Shown here: positions 1 to 7,202 of the stretch, piece by piece | Position numbering within the stretch: position 1 is the first letter of the stretch | Layout: every line of letters begins with the position of its first letter | Source: an uncultured Lachnospiraceae bacterium | Lineage (GTDB): Bacteria; Bacillota; Clostridia; Lachnospirales; Lachnospiraceae | Length of the DNA stretch: 42,306 nt | Direction: 5' to 3' | NCBI GenBank assembly: GCA_910587105.1 | Contig: CAJUMB010000030.1 | Location: 1 to 42,306 of the forward strand | Made by a program: the position numbers and the translations under genes | Notes under the pieces: generated by a model | What the model was told of the DNA's origin: nothing | The model's database searches: none | What the model saw: only the letters and a program-made list of their open reading frames with translations

Positions 1-168
1 AAAATTCATTCACGCCACCCATACGCCCCACTTTGCGGCAGATTTGCCCCTTATTTGGTTGCTGTAGCCCGCTACAGCGCCCTCATGCGGAACAAATCTC
101 CCATATCATACCCTTGGGTACAAATTGTGACGCACGGTTGACATAAAGCAATTTTCAAACACGCTCTA
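1..168 (+). repeat. MITE-like element, copy A (left end cut by window)
   Basis: This stretch matches positions 22236-22403 base for base over most of its length and has exactly the same length (168). It ends in the right terminal repeat AATTTTCAAACACGCTCTA. The first bases of the element lie outside the window. It contains an internal perfect inverted repeat, CTGTAGC-CC-GCTACAG. No reading frame of note lies inside. The element sits just upstream of the nitrogenase-like operon, so it could influence transcription entering it, but I see no good promoter in it. Confidence 0.85.
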
Positions 169-261
169 GAGGACTGCACTGCGGCGGACGGGAAGTATGC
201 CGCAGGTTATTTTCAGATAGTTTTAAATAAATGTCAGACAGAGAAAAAGAGGAGATCAGAC

Positions 262-528
262 ATGGACACAAGAATTGCGATTATAGGCATTATCGTGGAG
301 GATATTGATTCCACCGGGGTGGTCAACGATATTCTACACGATTACAGCATGTACGTCATCGGGCGGATGGGGATTCCCTACAGGGAGCAGGACATTAACG
401 TAATCAGCATTGCTGTGGATGCCCCGTCCGATGTGATCAATACCATGGCGGGAAAATTGGGGAAGGTGCCGGGGGTCAGTGCCAAGGCCATGTATTCCGG
501 CGCTTCCATCCAGAAAGAACAGGGGTGA
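262..528 (+). CDS. TM1266-family ACT-like putative regulator
   Basis: This 88-residue protein resembles the TM1266 family, described as an iron-only hydrogenase system regulator, a small ACT/ferredoxin-like fold. The start MDTRIAIIGIIVED, the central GRMGIPYREQDINVISI segment and the ending KLGKVPGVSAKAMYS are typical. Family members usually sit with the [FeFe]-hydrogenase maturases HydE, HydF and HydG. None of these is in the window; here the gene instead leads a nitrogenase-like and hyp operon. The ATG has a GAGGAG ribosome site 6-11 bases upstream, and the stop lies 6 bases before the next gene, so the two are probably co-transcribed. No DNA-binding motif is visible. It more likely binds a ligand or a partner protein than acts as a classic repressor, which is inference. 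Confidence 0.8.
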   Translation: MDTRIAIIGIIVEDIDSTGVVNDILHDYSMYVIGRMGIPYREQDINVISIAVDAPSDVINTMAGKLGKVPGVSAKAMYSGASIQKEQG

Positions 529-534
529 GCAGGT

Positions 535-1368
535 GTGATTAAGATAGCAGTTTATGGAAAAGGCGGCATTGGAAAGTCTACGATAGTATCCAATCTCTCT
601 GCCGCCCTGGCCCAGCAGGGGATGAAAGTGATGCAGATCGGGTGCGACCCAAAAGCGGATTCCACCATTGCCCTGCGCCACGGCAGACAGCTGCCCACGG
701 TTCTGCAGACAGTCCGGGAGAAGAAAGACAACTTTGCACTGGATGAAATTGTGTGCACCGGGTATGCAGGGGTGGTCTGCGTGGAAGCAGGAGGTCCCAT
801 ACCGGGACTGGGCTGTGCAGGACGGGGGATTATGACAGCCCTTGAGAAGCTGGAGCAAAAAGGCGCTTATGAGATTTATCAGCCGGATATTATTTTTTAT
901 GATGTGCTGGGAGATGTGGTCTGCGGCGGATTCTCTATGCCTATGCGCAAAGGCTATGCAAAACAGGTGTTCATTGTGACTTCCGGCGAAAATATGTCCA
1001 TCTATGCTGCGGCCAATATCGCTTCTGCCATTGAGAATTTTAAAGGCAGGGGATATGCCGGGCTGGGCGGAATCATTCTGAACCACCGGAATGTGAAAGA
1101 TGAATGGGAAAAGGTGAGAGAGTTGTGCGGCGATTTTCACACGGATCTTGCAGGAGAGCTCAGCTGGAGTGAGACAGTCCAGGAGGCGGAGCATCTGCAT
1201 CAAACTGTGATAGAGGCGTATCCGGACAGCTCTATGGCAGCAGAGTACCGGGCACTGGCCCAGGAAGTGCTCAGGCGGTGCAGCTGCCAGAACGGACAGA
1301 AGCCAGAGGAGGCAGAATCGGCAGGGATAGGGCAGGAAACCATAGAGAGCGGGGGGAAGATATGCTGA
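535..1368 (+). CDS. NifH-like nitrogenase iron protein (H1)
   Basis: This is a P-loop ATPase of the NifH/BchL/CfbC family: an ATP-driven electron donor that carries one [4Fe-4S] cluster between two identical subunits. The Walker A loop GKGGIGKST is at residues 8-16. The two cluster cysteines are C94 (in GLGCAGRG) and C130 (in DVVCGGF), and R97 matches the ADP-ribosylated arginine of NifH. It has 277 residues, about 26 more than the second copy at 4093. The extra C-terminal tail carries cysteines (CSC and a final C). The start is GTG at 535, six bases after the upstream stop, with AGGGG as a weak ribosome site. Its stop overlaps the start of the next gene, a NifD-like protein, its expected electron acceptor. 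Family assignment is firm; substrate is unknown. Confidence 0.92.
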   Translation: MIKIAVYGKGGIGKSTIVSNLSAALAQQGMKVMQIGCDPKADSTIALRHGRQLPTVLQTVREKKDNFALDEIVCTGYAGVVCVEAGGPIPGLGCAGRGIMTALEKLEQKGAYEIYQPDIIFYDVLGDVVCGGFSMPMRKGYAKQVFIVTSGENMSIYAAANIASAIENFKGRGYAGLGGIILNHRNVKDEWEKVRELCGDFHTDLAGELSWSETVQEAEHLHQTVIEAYPDSSMAAEYRALAQEVLRRCSCQNGQKPEEAESAGIGQETIESGGKIC

Positions 1369-2690
1369 GGCGTGTGGGACAGGAAGTAAATGAAGAAGGG
1401 GTAAAGACTAGATTCCGGGAAGCGTCTTTTCCCATGCCTTTTCAGGAAGGGCTGGAGTACAGTTCCCCGGCCAGGGGGAACTGGAATATTGTCCACACGG
1501 GAATGCTGATTCCCCAGTCCCACCAGATCTTTGTCTGCGCCCAGGGGTGTCTGCGGGGCGTGGTGCTCACTGCCGCCGAGATGAATGCCCTGGACCGGTA
1601 CTCTGCAGTGGCAATCCGTGAGGAAAATGTGTTAGACGGCACCATGGAAGAACTGATGATCGAAGGTGTGGCAGATGTGCTGAAAAAGCTGAAATACCGC
1701 CCCAGGGCTGTGCTGCTGTTTATCAGCTGCCAGCATTTTTTCCTGGCCTATGACCAGGAGCTGGTATTTCAGACACTGAGGGAGCGGTTTCCGGATATCC
1801 GATTCGCAGACTGTTACATGATACCTACTTTGAGAAAAAGCGGTCTGACGCCGGATCAGAAAATGCGCATCCAGCTTTACAGTATGCTGGAGCCTATGGT
1901 GCCGGACCCGAAAAAAGTGAACCTGATCGGGAGCAATCACGCCATTGGAAAGACCAGCGAGATCGTTTCACTGCTTAGCAGTCATGGATATGAAATTCAG
2001 TCGCTGAACAGCTGCCAGACCTTTGATGATTATCTTGCCATGGCAGAAGGGAGTCTGAACCTTCTCTACGAGCCTCTGGCCCTTGCGGCTGGGAAAGACC
2101 TGGAGAAAAGACTGGGACAAAAATTTTTATATCTGCCATTTGTATTTGATTTTCAGCAGATTGAAGAAAACTATTTGATGCTGGCCAAAACACTGGGCAT
2201 ACCGGCGCCGGATGACGCACTGCTTCAGGAAAAAGCCAGACAGGAACTGGCCAAAACACGGGAAGTCTTGGGAGATACAGCCATCGCCGTAGATTATACA
2301 TTTACTTTCCGCATTTTAAGTTTTACCCGGATGCTGCTGGAAAACGGATTCCATGTGACAGAGCTTTACGCAGACGCCTTCCTTCCGGAGGAACAGGAAG
2401 ATTTCCTGTGGATTCAGGAGCATTTTCCGGAACTTATGATTTCTTCCACCAACCGGCCCAAAATGCGTTTTCTGAAACGGGAGCGGCAGGGGAAAACCCT
2501 TGCCATAGGCCAGAAAGCAGCCCACTTTACTGGGACGGATTACTTTGTAAACCTGGTGGAAAGCGGCGGTCTGTACGGGTACGACGGCATTGTGCAGATT
2601 GCAGAAATGATGCGGGAGGCTTATGAGAAGCCGAAAGACCGAAAGATATTGATTCAGAGGAAAGGATATGGGTGCGAGAGCTGTATATGA
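1362..2690 (+). CDS. Nitrogenase component 1-like protein, NifD type (D1)
   Basis: A 442-residue member of the nitrogenase component 1 superfamily, shorter than true NifD (about 480-490). The ATG at 1362 has GGGGGGAAGA just upstream and overlaps the H1 stop. Aligned by eye with D2 at 4849 and with NifD, C63 (motif QGC) and C123 (motif ISC) match the second and third P-cluster cysteines of NifD, and C151 (motif CYM) matches a further conserved cysteine. The first NifD P-cluster cysteine has no clear match, although C59 is nearby. No cysteine stands at the FeMo-cofactor ligand position, and the cofactor histidine near the C-terminal GYDG motif is replaced by Val. The protein ends in an unusual C-E-S-C-I tail (C438, C441). 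It should pair with K1. It is not a nitrogen-fixing NifD; substrate unknown. Confidence 0.85.
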   Translation: MLRRVGQEVNEEGVKTRFREASFPMPFQEGLEYSSPARGNWNIVHTGMLIPQSHQIFVCAQGCLRGVVLTAAEMNALDRYSAVAIREENVLDGTMEELMIEGVADVLKKLKYRPRAVLLFISCQHFFLAYDQELVFQTLRERFPDIRFADCYMIPTLRKSGLTPDQKMRIQLYSMLEPMVPDPKKVNLIGSNHAIGKTSEIVSLLSSHGYEIQSLNSCQTFDDYLAMAEGSLNLLYEPLALAAGKDLEKRLGQKFLYLPFVFDFQQIEENYLMLAKTLGIPAPDDALLQEKARQELAKTREVLGDTAIAVDYTFTFRILSFTRMLLENGFHVTELYADAFLPEEQEDFLWIQEHFPELMISSTNRPKMRFLKRERQGKTLAIGQKAAHFTGTDYFVNLVESGGLYGYDGIVQIAEMMREAYEKPKDRKILIQRKGYGCESCI

Positions 2691-3841
2691 AACAGGTAGC
2701 AGGATTGATATCCACTTATTCATCAGACGAATTCGGCATCTGCTCCGCCCTTTACGAGCTGGGCGGAATGGTGGTCATGCACGATGCCTCCGGCTGTAAT
2801 TCTACATACACAACCCACGACGAGCCCCGCTGGTATGAAATGGACAGCATGATTTACATCTCCGCCATTTCCGAGATGGAGGCCATCATGGGAGACGATG
2901 AAAAACTAATCCGGGACATAACCGAAACGGCACAGGAGATGAACCCGGCATTTGTGGCCATTACCGGGGCCCCCATTCCCTATATGACCGGCACCGACCT
3001 GCCGGCAATCGCGGCAGTGGTGGAGCAGGAGACGGGGATTCCCTCCTTTGGATTTGCCGCCAACGGCATGCACGACTATCTGTCGGGAATTTCCATGGCG
3101 CTGGAGGCCATAGTAGACCGCTTCTGTATCAGGGACATTCCGAAAACAGAGAGGATGTCCGTGAACATCATCGGAGCCACACCCCTTGATTTCTCTTTAA
3201 ACAAAAGTACAGACTCCATGATTCAGTGGCTGCGGGAGCAGGACATGGAGCCGGGAGCCTGTCTCTGTATGGGAACAACCCTGGAGGAAATCAAAAAGGC
3301 CGGCCAGGCCCACGCAAACCTGGTAGTCTCTTACGGAGGCCTGGCCGCCGCCAAGACGCTGAACCGTATATTCGGCACCCCATACATCATAGGCGTGCCA
3401 GTGGGAAAAACATTTGCCGCCCATCTGGCAGACCAGCTCCGTCAGACAGCAGCAGACCAGAAAAACAGAATCGGTTATCAGGAAACCGGCCTCCCCAGCC
3501 GGACATCCGGCTCCCAGACTCTGGCAGTCATCGGAGAGAGCATCTATTCAGCATCCCTGGCGGCGGCAATCGGACAGGAAACCGGGATTCCCGTCCACGT
3601 GCTGTGCCCCCTGGAAACAGAAAAAGCCCTGCTAAGGGAATGTGACCTTGAAACACCGGAAGAAGACGACCTAATCCAGCACCTGCCTCAGTACACCGGC
3701 CTTATAGCCGACCCGCTGTACAGACCGCTGTGGGAAGGCAGGGAAAACTTCTATCCACTCCCTCACGAAGCCTTCTCCGGAAGAATCTACGACGCAGTCA
3801 ATCCAAACCTGATTAACAGGAGATTAAGAAACTGTGTGTAA
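2687..3841 (+). CDS. Nitrogenase component 1-like protein, NifK type (K1)
   Basis: A short (384 aa) component 1-like subunit that should form a heteromer with D1. I chose the ATG at 2687 because it overlaps the D1 stop as ATGA and lines up exactly with the start of K2 at 6144. A GTG at 2672 with a better placed AGAGGAAAGG is a real alternative, adding five residues. C19 (motif GIC) and C37 (motif SGC) are shared with K2 and resemble the first two P-cluster cysteines of NifK; the third is absent. Other motifs shared with K2 are DEPRW, TPLD and FGTPY. From about 2740 onward the gene is rich in C-ending codons, unlike H1 and D1. A 250-base structured spacer follows. Confidence 0.83.
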   Translation: MKQVAGLISTYSSDEFGICSALYELGGMVVMHDASGCNSTYTTHDEPRWYEMDSMIYISAISEMEAIMGDDEKLIRDITETAQEMNPAFVAITGAPIPYMTGTDLPAIAAVVEQETGIPSFGFAANGMHDYLSGISMALEAIVDRFCIRDIPKTERMSVNIIGATPLDFSLNKSTDSMIQWLREQDMEPGACLCMGTTLEEIKKAGQAHANLVVSYGGLAAAKTLNRIFGTPYIIGVPVGKTFAAHLADQLRQTAADQKNRIGYQETGLPSRTSGSQTLAVIGESIYSASLAAAIGQETGIPVHVLCPLETEKALLRECDLETPEEDDLIQHLPQYTGLIADPLYRPLWEGRENFYPLPHEAFSGRIYDAVNPNLINRRLRNCV

Positions 3842-3850
3842 ATAAACCAG

Positions 3851-3979
3851 ACAATCTAAATCCAGACGAACACCACCGTCCAACACCAACGCAGCCGCCC
3901 CACAGGAGGAAATACTCCTGACGGCGGAAAAACAATCTAAATCCAGACGAACATAATCGTCTTCAACAAACCAGCCGCC
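3851..3979 (+). repeat. Imperfect direct repeats in the K1-H2 leader
   Basis: The 22-base core ACAATCTAAATCCAGACGAACA occurs at 3851-3872 and again at 3932-3953. The similarity continues more loosely to a shared CAGCCGCC ending near 3899 and 3979. Each copy therefore runs directly into a hairpin whose outer stem is CCGCC/GGCGG. The stretch is notably poor in G on this strand and has no plausible gene. Confidence 0.85.
3895..3927 (+). promoter_or_regulatory. Leader hairpin 1 upstream of H2
   Basis: The outer stem CCGCC (3895-3899) pairs with GGCGG (3923-3927). The inner stem CAGGAG (3903-3908) pairs with CTCCTG (3915-3920) around the loop GAAATA. The left inner arm holds an AGGAGG-like sequence. 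No T-run follows on this strand, so it is not a standard terminator. Confidence 0.6.
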
Positions 3980-4053
3980 ATATGGGAAGGTATGTCCCTG
4001 GCAGGCTTTCAAAACGGTTTAGACTGACAGGGACATACCTTCCCATATGGCGG
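3975..4053 (+). promoter_or_regulatory. Leader hairpin 2, 26-bp perfect stem, upstream of H2
   Basis: Positions 3975-4000 are the exact reverse complement of 4028-4053: 26 paired bases with no mismatch around a 27-base loop. The arms begin CCGCCATATGGG and end CCCATATGGCGG. The stem ends 21 bases before the AGGAGG ribosome site of the H2 gene. In a transcript running from K1 it would be a very stable barrier that could stop RNA decay, slow polymerase or set the ratio of the two HDK sets. It could also be a remnant of a mobile element. The function is inferred. Confidence 0.8.
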
Positions 4054-4092
4054 TGTCCGTTCGGAAAGAAAAAAAGGAGGATTTCAAACCCC

Positions 4093-4848
4093 ATGCTAAA
4101 ACTAGCCATTTACGGAAAAGGCGGAATCGGCAAATCCACCACCACCAGCAACTTAGCCGCCGCTTTCGCCAAATTAGGAAAAAAAGTGATTCAAATCGGC
4201 TGTGACCCCAAAGCAGATTCCACCATTAATCTGCTGGGGGGACACCCGGTAATGCCGGTTATGGATTACATGCGGGAATACGACAGGGAACCGGAGAAAA
4301 TAGAGGAGATCGCCAAAGAAGGCTTCGGAGGCGTCCTGTGCATCGAGACCGGAGGCCCCACACCAGGGCTTGGCTGTGCAGGGAGGGGGATTATCACCAC
4401 CTTCAGCCTTTTAGAAGACCTGGAACTGTTCGAAACCTGCCAGCCCCATGTGGTTCTCTACGACGTGCTGGGGGATGTAGTCTGCGGCGGTTTCGCAGCC
4501 CCCATAAGAGAAGGCTACGCGGACGGCATTTTAATTGTCACTTCCGGGGAAAAAATGGCTCTGTATGCGGCCAACAACATCAACACAGCGGTGAACAACT
4601 TCGAAGACCGGGGCTATGCTGACGTACGGGGGATTATCCTGAACCGCAGAAACGTGGAAAAAGAGCGGGAAAAAGTGGAGGCATTTGCAGAAGAAAACGG
4701 TCTGGAGATCATCGCAGATATTCCCAGAAGCCAGGAGATTATCCATTACGAGGACCTGGGAATGACAGTCATTGAGGGAGATGAAAACCTGGCGGTGAGC
4801 CAGATCTACCTGGATTTGGCCAGAAACCTTTTGGAGGATGAAAAATAG
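4093..4848 (+). CDS. NifH-like nitrogenase iron protein (H2)
   Basis: The second NifH-like ATPase, 251 residues. Walker A GKGGIGKST is at 8-16, the cluster cysteines are C95 (GLGCAGRG) and C131 (DVVCGGF), and R98 matches the regulatory arginine. The ATG at 4093 follows AGGAGG at 4075-4080. An upstream in-frame ATG at 3982 is unlikely because it lies inside the leader hairpin and would add residues with no family match. It lacks the cysteine-bearing tail of H1. The stop codon abuts the ATG of D2, so H2-D2-K2 is a tight unit. It should donate electrons to D2/K2. That each component 1 pair has its own Fe protein suggests two distinct enzymes, or one enzyme plus an assembly scaffold. Confidence 0.92.
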   Translation: MLKLAIYGKGGIGKSTTTSNLAAAFAKLGKKVIQIGCDPKADSTINLLGGHPVMPVMDYMREYDREPEKIEEIAKEGFGGVLCIETGGPTPGLGCAGRGIITTFSLLEDLELFETCQPHVVLYDVLGDVVCGGFAAPIREGYADGILIVTSGEKMALYAANNINTAVNNFEDRGYADVRGIILNRRNVEKEREKVEAFAEENGLEIIADIPRSQEIIHYEDLGMTVIEGDENLAVSQIYLDLARNLLEDEK

Positions 4849-6147
4849 ATGGAAAAAGAAGTTTATTATATCACAGCGGCCCAACTGGCAAAAAGAGGAA
4901 AAGACCAGGTTCCGGATGAACTGAAATCTGCGGCCCACTTAATCTACAGCTCCCCGGCCACACTGGCATTCAATTCCCCAGGGGCCCAGGGATTCGGTGT
5001 GAAGCGGGCAGGGCTTGCCATCCCCGGCTCAGTGATGCTTTTGGTGGCACCAGGGTGCTGCGGCCGCAACACCACCATGCTCAGCGAGCTGGGAGGCTAC
5101 AGCGAACGGTTCTTCTATCTTCTGATGGATGACACAGACATCGTCACCGGCAGGCATCTGAACAAGATTTCCCAGGCTGTGAAAGAGGTAGTGGATTCTC
5201 TGGAGGAGACACCTTCAGCCGTGATGATCTGCATCACCTGCGTGGACGCCCTGCTGGGGACAGATATGGAACGGGTCTGCCGGAAGGCTTCTGACTTTAC
5301 CGGGGTTCCGGTGCTGCCCTGTTACATGTATGCCCTCACAAGGGAAGGCCGGGTGCCGCCTATGACGGCTGTGCGCAAATCCGTCTACGCCCTGCTGGAA
5401 AAAAGGGAGAAGAAGGCATCCACTGTGAATATCCTGGGAGAATTCGCCCCGTTTTTAGACGACACAGAGCTGTATGAAATCTTACATGGGATTGGGATTC
5501 AGAAAATCAATGAGATTTCCCGGTGTAAAGATTTTGAAGAATACTTGTCCATGGCGGAGGCAAATTTCAACCTGATTTTGAATCCGGAATGCCGTCTGGC
5601 GGCAGAGGATATCAAAAAACGGCTGGACATTCCGGGAATCGAGCTGGCCAGACTGTATCAGATTGATAAAATCCACAACCAGTATCAGCTGCTGGGGGGC
5701 GCTCTTGGCGTGAAAATCGATGACCAGAAATATTATGACCAGGCTGCTGAAGCCGTGGAAGCCTTCGGGAAGGCCCATCCGAAAACCACATTTGCCATCG
5801 GGGAATGTCTGAATGCAGGTTCCTTTGAGCTGGCTCTGGCCCTGACCCGTTACGGGCATCATGTGTCAGAGATTTACGGAACAGTTTCGGAGGAAAACTT
5901 TATCTACATTAAGAAACTTGCCCAGTGCAGCCCGGATACCAGAATTTATACGAATCTGTCTCCCACTATGATGTACTATGACTGTGGGGAGAAACCGGCG
6001 GATGTGACCATCGGCATGGATGCCGGATATTACCATCCGGACTGTGTCAACGTTTCGTGGAATCAGGAGCGGCAGCCCTTTGGCTATTCCGGCCTGAGGC
6101 ATTTGTTCCAGGAACTGTCAGCGGCAATGGAGGGTGTGGCAAAATGA
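4849..6147 (+). CDS. Nitrogenase component 1-like protein, NifD type (D2)
   Basis: A 432-residue partner of K2. The ATG directly follows the H2 stop, with GGAGG about 12 bases upstream. Shared positions with D1 are C70 (motif PGC; D1 C63), C131 (motif ITC; D1 C123), C158 (motif CYM; D1 C151) and C226 (motif RCKDFEEYL; D1 C218). C71 and C128 are extra. As in D1, the residue corresponding to the FeMo-cofactor histidine ten positions before the GYSG motif is Val, and there is no precisely placed cofactor cysteine, though a cysteine occurs nearby in NPEC. This argues against a nitrogenase M-cluster. The gene ends in an ATGA overlap with K2. A NifE-like scaffold role is possible but not shown. Confidence 0.85.
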   Translation: MEKEVYYITAAQLAKRGKDQVPDELKSAAHLIYSSPATLAFNSPGAQGFGVKRAGLAIPGSVMLLVAPGCCGRNTTMLSELGGYSERFFYLLMDDTDIVTGRHLNKISQAVKEVVDSLEETPSAVMICITCVDALLGTDMERVCRKASDFTGVPVLPCYMYALTREGRVPPMTAVRKSVYALLEKREKKASTVNILGEFAPFLDDTELYEILHGIGIQKINEISRCKDFEEYLSMAEANFNLILNPECRLAAEDIKKRLDIPGIELARLYQIDKIHNQYQLLGGALGVKIDDQKYYDQAAEAVEAFGKAHPKTTFAIGECLNAGSFELALALTRYGHHVSEIYGTVSEENFIYIKKLAQCSPDTRIYTNLSPTMMYYDCGEKPADVTIGMDAGYYHPDCVNVSWNQERQPFGYSGLRHLFQELSAAMEGVAK

Positions 6148-7202
6148 AAGGATTGTTAAAATATTTATCGCCGTTTGCTCCGGATCAGTCAGGCGTCTGT
6201 GCGGTGCTGTATGACCTGGGGGGGATTATCGTTATCTGTGACGCAGGGGGATGCACAGGAAATATCTGTGGATTTGACGAGCCCAGATGGTTTGTGAGAA
6301 AAAGCGCCATTTTCAGCGCAGGGCTCCGGGATATGGACGCCATTCTGGGACGGGATGACCGTCTGGTGGAAAAATTAAAAGACACGGCCCAGAAAGTGGA
6401 CGCGTCATTTGCGGCAGTGGTGGGTACTCCGGTTCCTGCGGTGATTGCCACAGATTACAAAGCGTTAAAGCGGATGGCCCAGAAGCGGTGCGGCCTTCCG
6501 GTTATCACGGTAGAATGCACGGGAACCCGGCTGTATGATGAGGGGGCGCAGGATGTGTACCTGCAGCTGTTCCAGAATTTTTCCAGGGACACCACAGAAG
6601 TGGTTCCTGGAAAAATAGGCGTGCTGGGGGTGACTCCCCTGGACACCAGTCTCATAGACGGGGACGTGAAAATCCGGGAAAGTCTTAAGAGGGAAGGATA
6701 TGAGCAGGTATGCTGTTACGGGACAGGGGGCAGTCTGGATGAGATTAGAGAGGCCGGTTCAGCTGAAAAAAATCTGGTGATCGCACCGGCAGGGCTGAAA
6801 GCGGCAGAATATCTGAAACAGCGGTTTGGCACCCCTTATGAGTGGGGGTATCCCCTTTTGGAAGAATCCTTCAAAGAGAGACTTCATGGGCTGGCGGGGA
6901 AAAAGGTACTGGTGGTCCACCAGCAGACAGCTGCCCATGAAATCCGGGAGGAAATCCGCCGTTTTGGGGACGCAGACGTGGCTGCGGCTTCCTGGTTCCT
7001 TCAGGTGGAGAGCCTGAAAGAGCCAGGGGATTTCCATTTGGAGACAGAAGGCCAGCTGATCCAGATGGTGGAACAGGGGGACTATGATGTGATTATCGGT
7101 GACCGCCTCCTTGGGAGGGCTCTGAGAAAATATCAGGGAGAATTTATCCACATTGCGCATTTTGCAGTTTCGGGGGAGTGCATAGATGGTTCAGGAAAAT
7201 AA
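6144..7202 (+). CDS. Nitrogenase component 1-like protein, NifK type (K2)
   Basis: A very short (352 aa) component 1-like subunit; true NifK is over 500. The ATG at 6144 overlaps the D2 stop (ATGA), and GGAGGG lies about nine bases upstream. C19 (GVC) and C37 (GGC) are shared with K1, as are DEPRW, TPLD and FGTPY. C32 and C42 are additional. With D2 C70 and C131 this gives four conserved cysteines at the presumed subunit interface, enough for one [4Fe-4S]-type cluster. The reading frame runs 17 bases into hypF, so translation of hypF is likely coupled to K2. This is the strongest physical link between the nitrogenase-like and hyp parts. Confidence 0.83.
   Translation: MKGLLKYLSPFAPDQSGVCAVLYDLGGIIVICDAGGCTGNICGFDEPRWFVRKSAIFSAGLRDMDAILGRDDRLVEKLKDTAQKVDASFAAVVGTPVPAVIATDYKALKRMAQKRCGLPVITVECTGTRLYDEGAQDVYLQLFQNFSRDTTEVVPGKIGVLGVTPLDTSLIDGDVKIRESLKREGYEQVCCYGTGGSLDEIREAGSAEKNLVIAPAGLKAAEYLKQRFGTPYEWGYPLLEESFKERLHGLAGKKVLVVHQQTAAHEIREEIRRFGDADVAAASWFLQVESLKEPGDFHLETEGQLIQMVEQGDYDVIIGDRLLGRALRKYQGEFIHIAHFAVSGECIDGSGK

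Noticed and set aside
334..1203. A long minus-strand open frame opposite H1 (289 codons)
   Set aside because: It is the antisense shadow of a clear NifH-like gene and its translation has no family character or ribosome site.
3851..3953. A CRISPR array
   Set aside because: There are only two repeat copies, no regular spacers, and no cas gene.
262..7202. A nitrogen-fixation (nif) operon
   Set aside because: The component 1 proteins are too short, lack the FeMo-cofactor ligands and some P-cluster cysteines, and there is no nifB, nifE, nifN or nifV in the window.
535..7202. Chlorophyll (BchLNB/XYZ) or F430 (CfbCD) biosynthesis
   Set aside because: No tetrapyrrole genes are nearby, the organism looks like a heterotrophic clostridium, and each set has separate D- and K-type proteins with hyp genes beside them.
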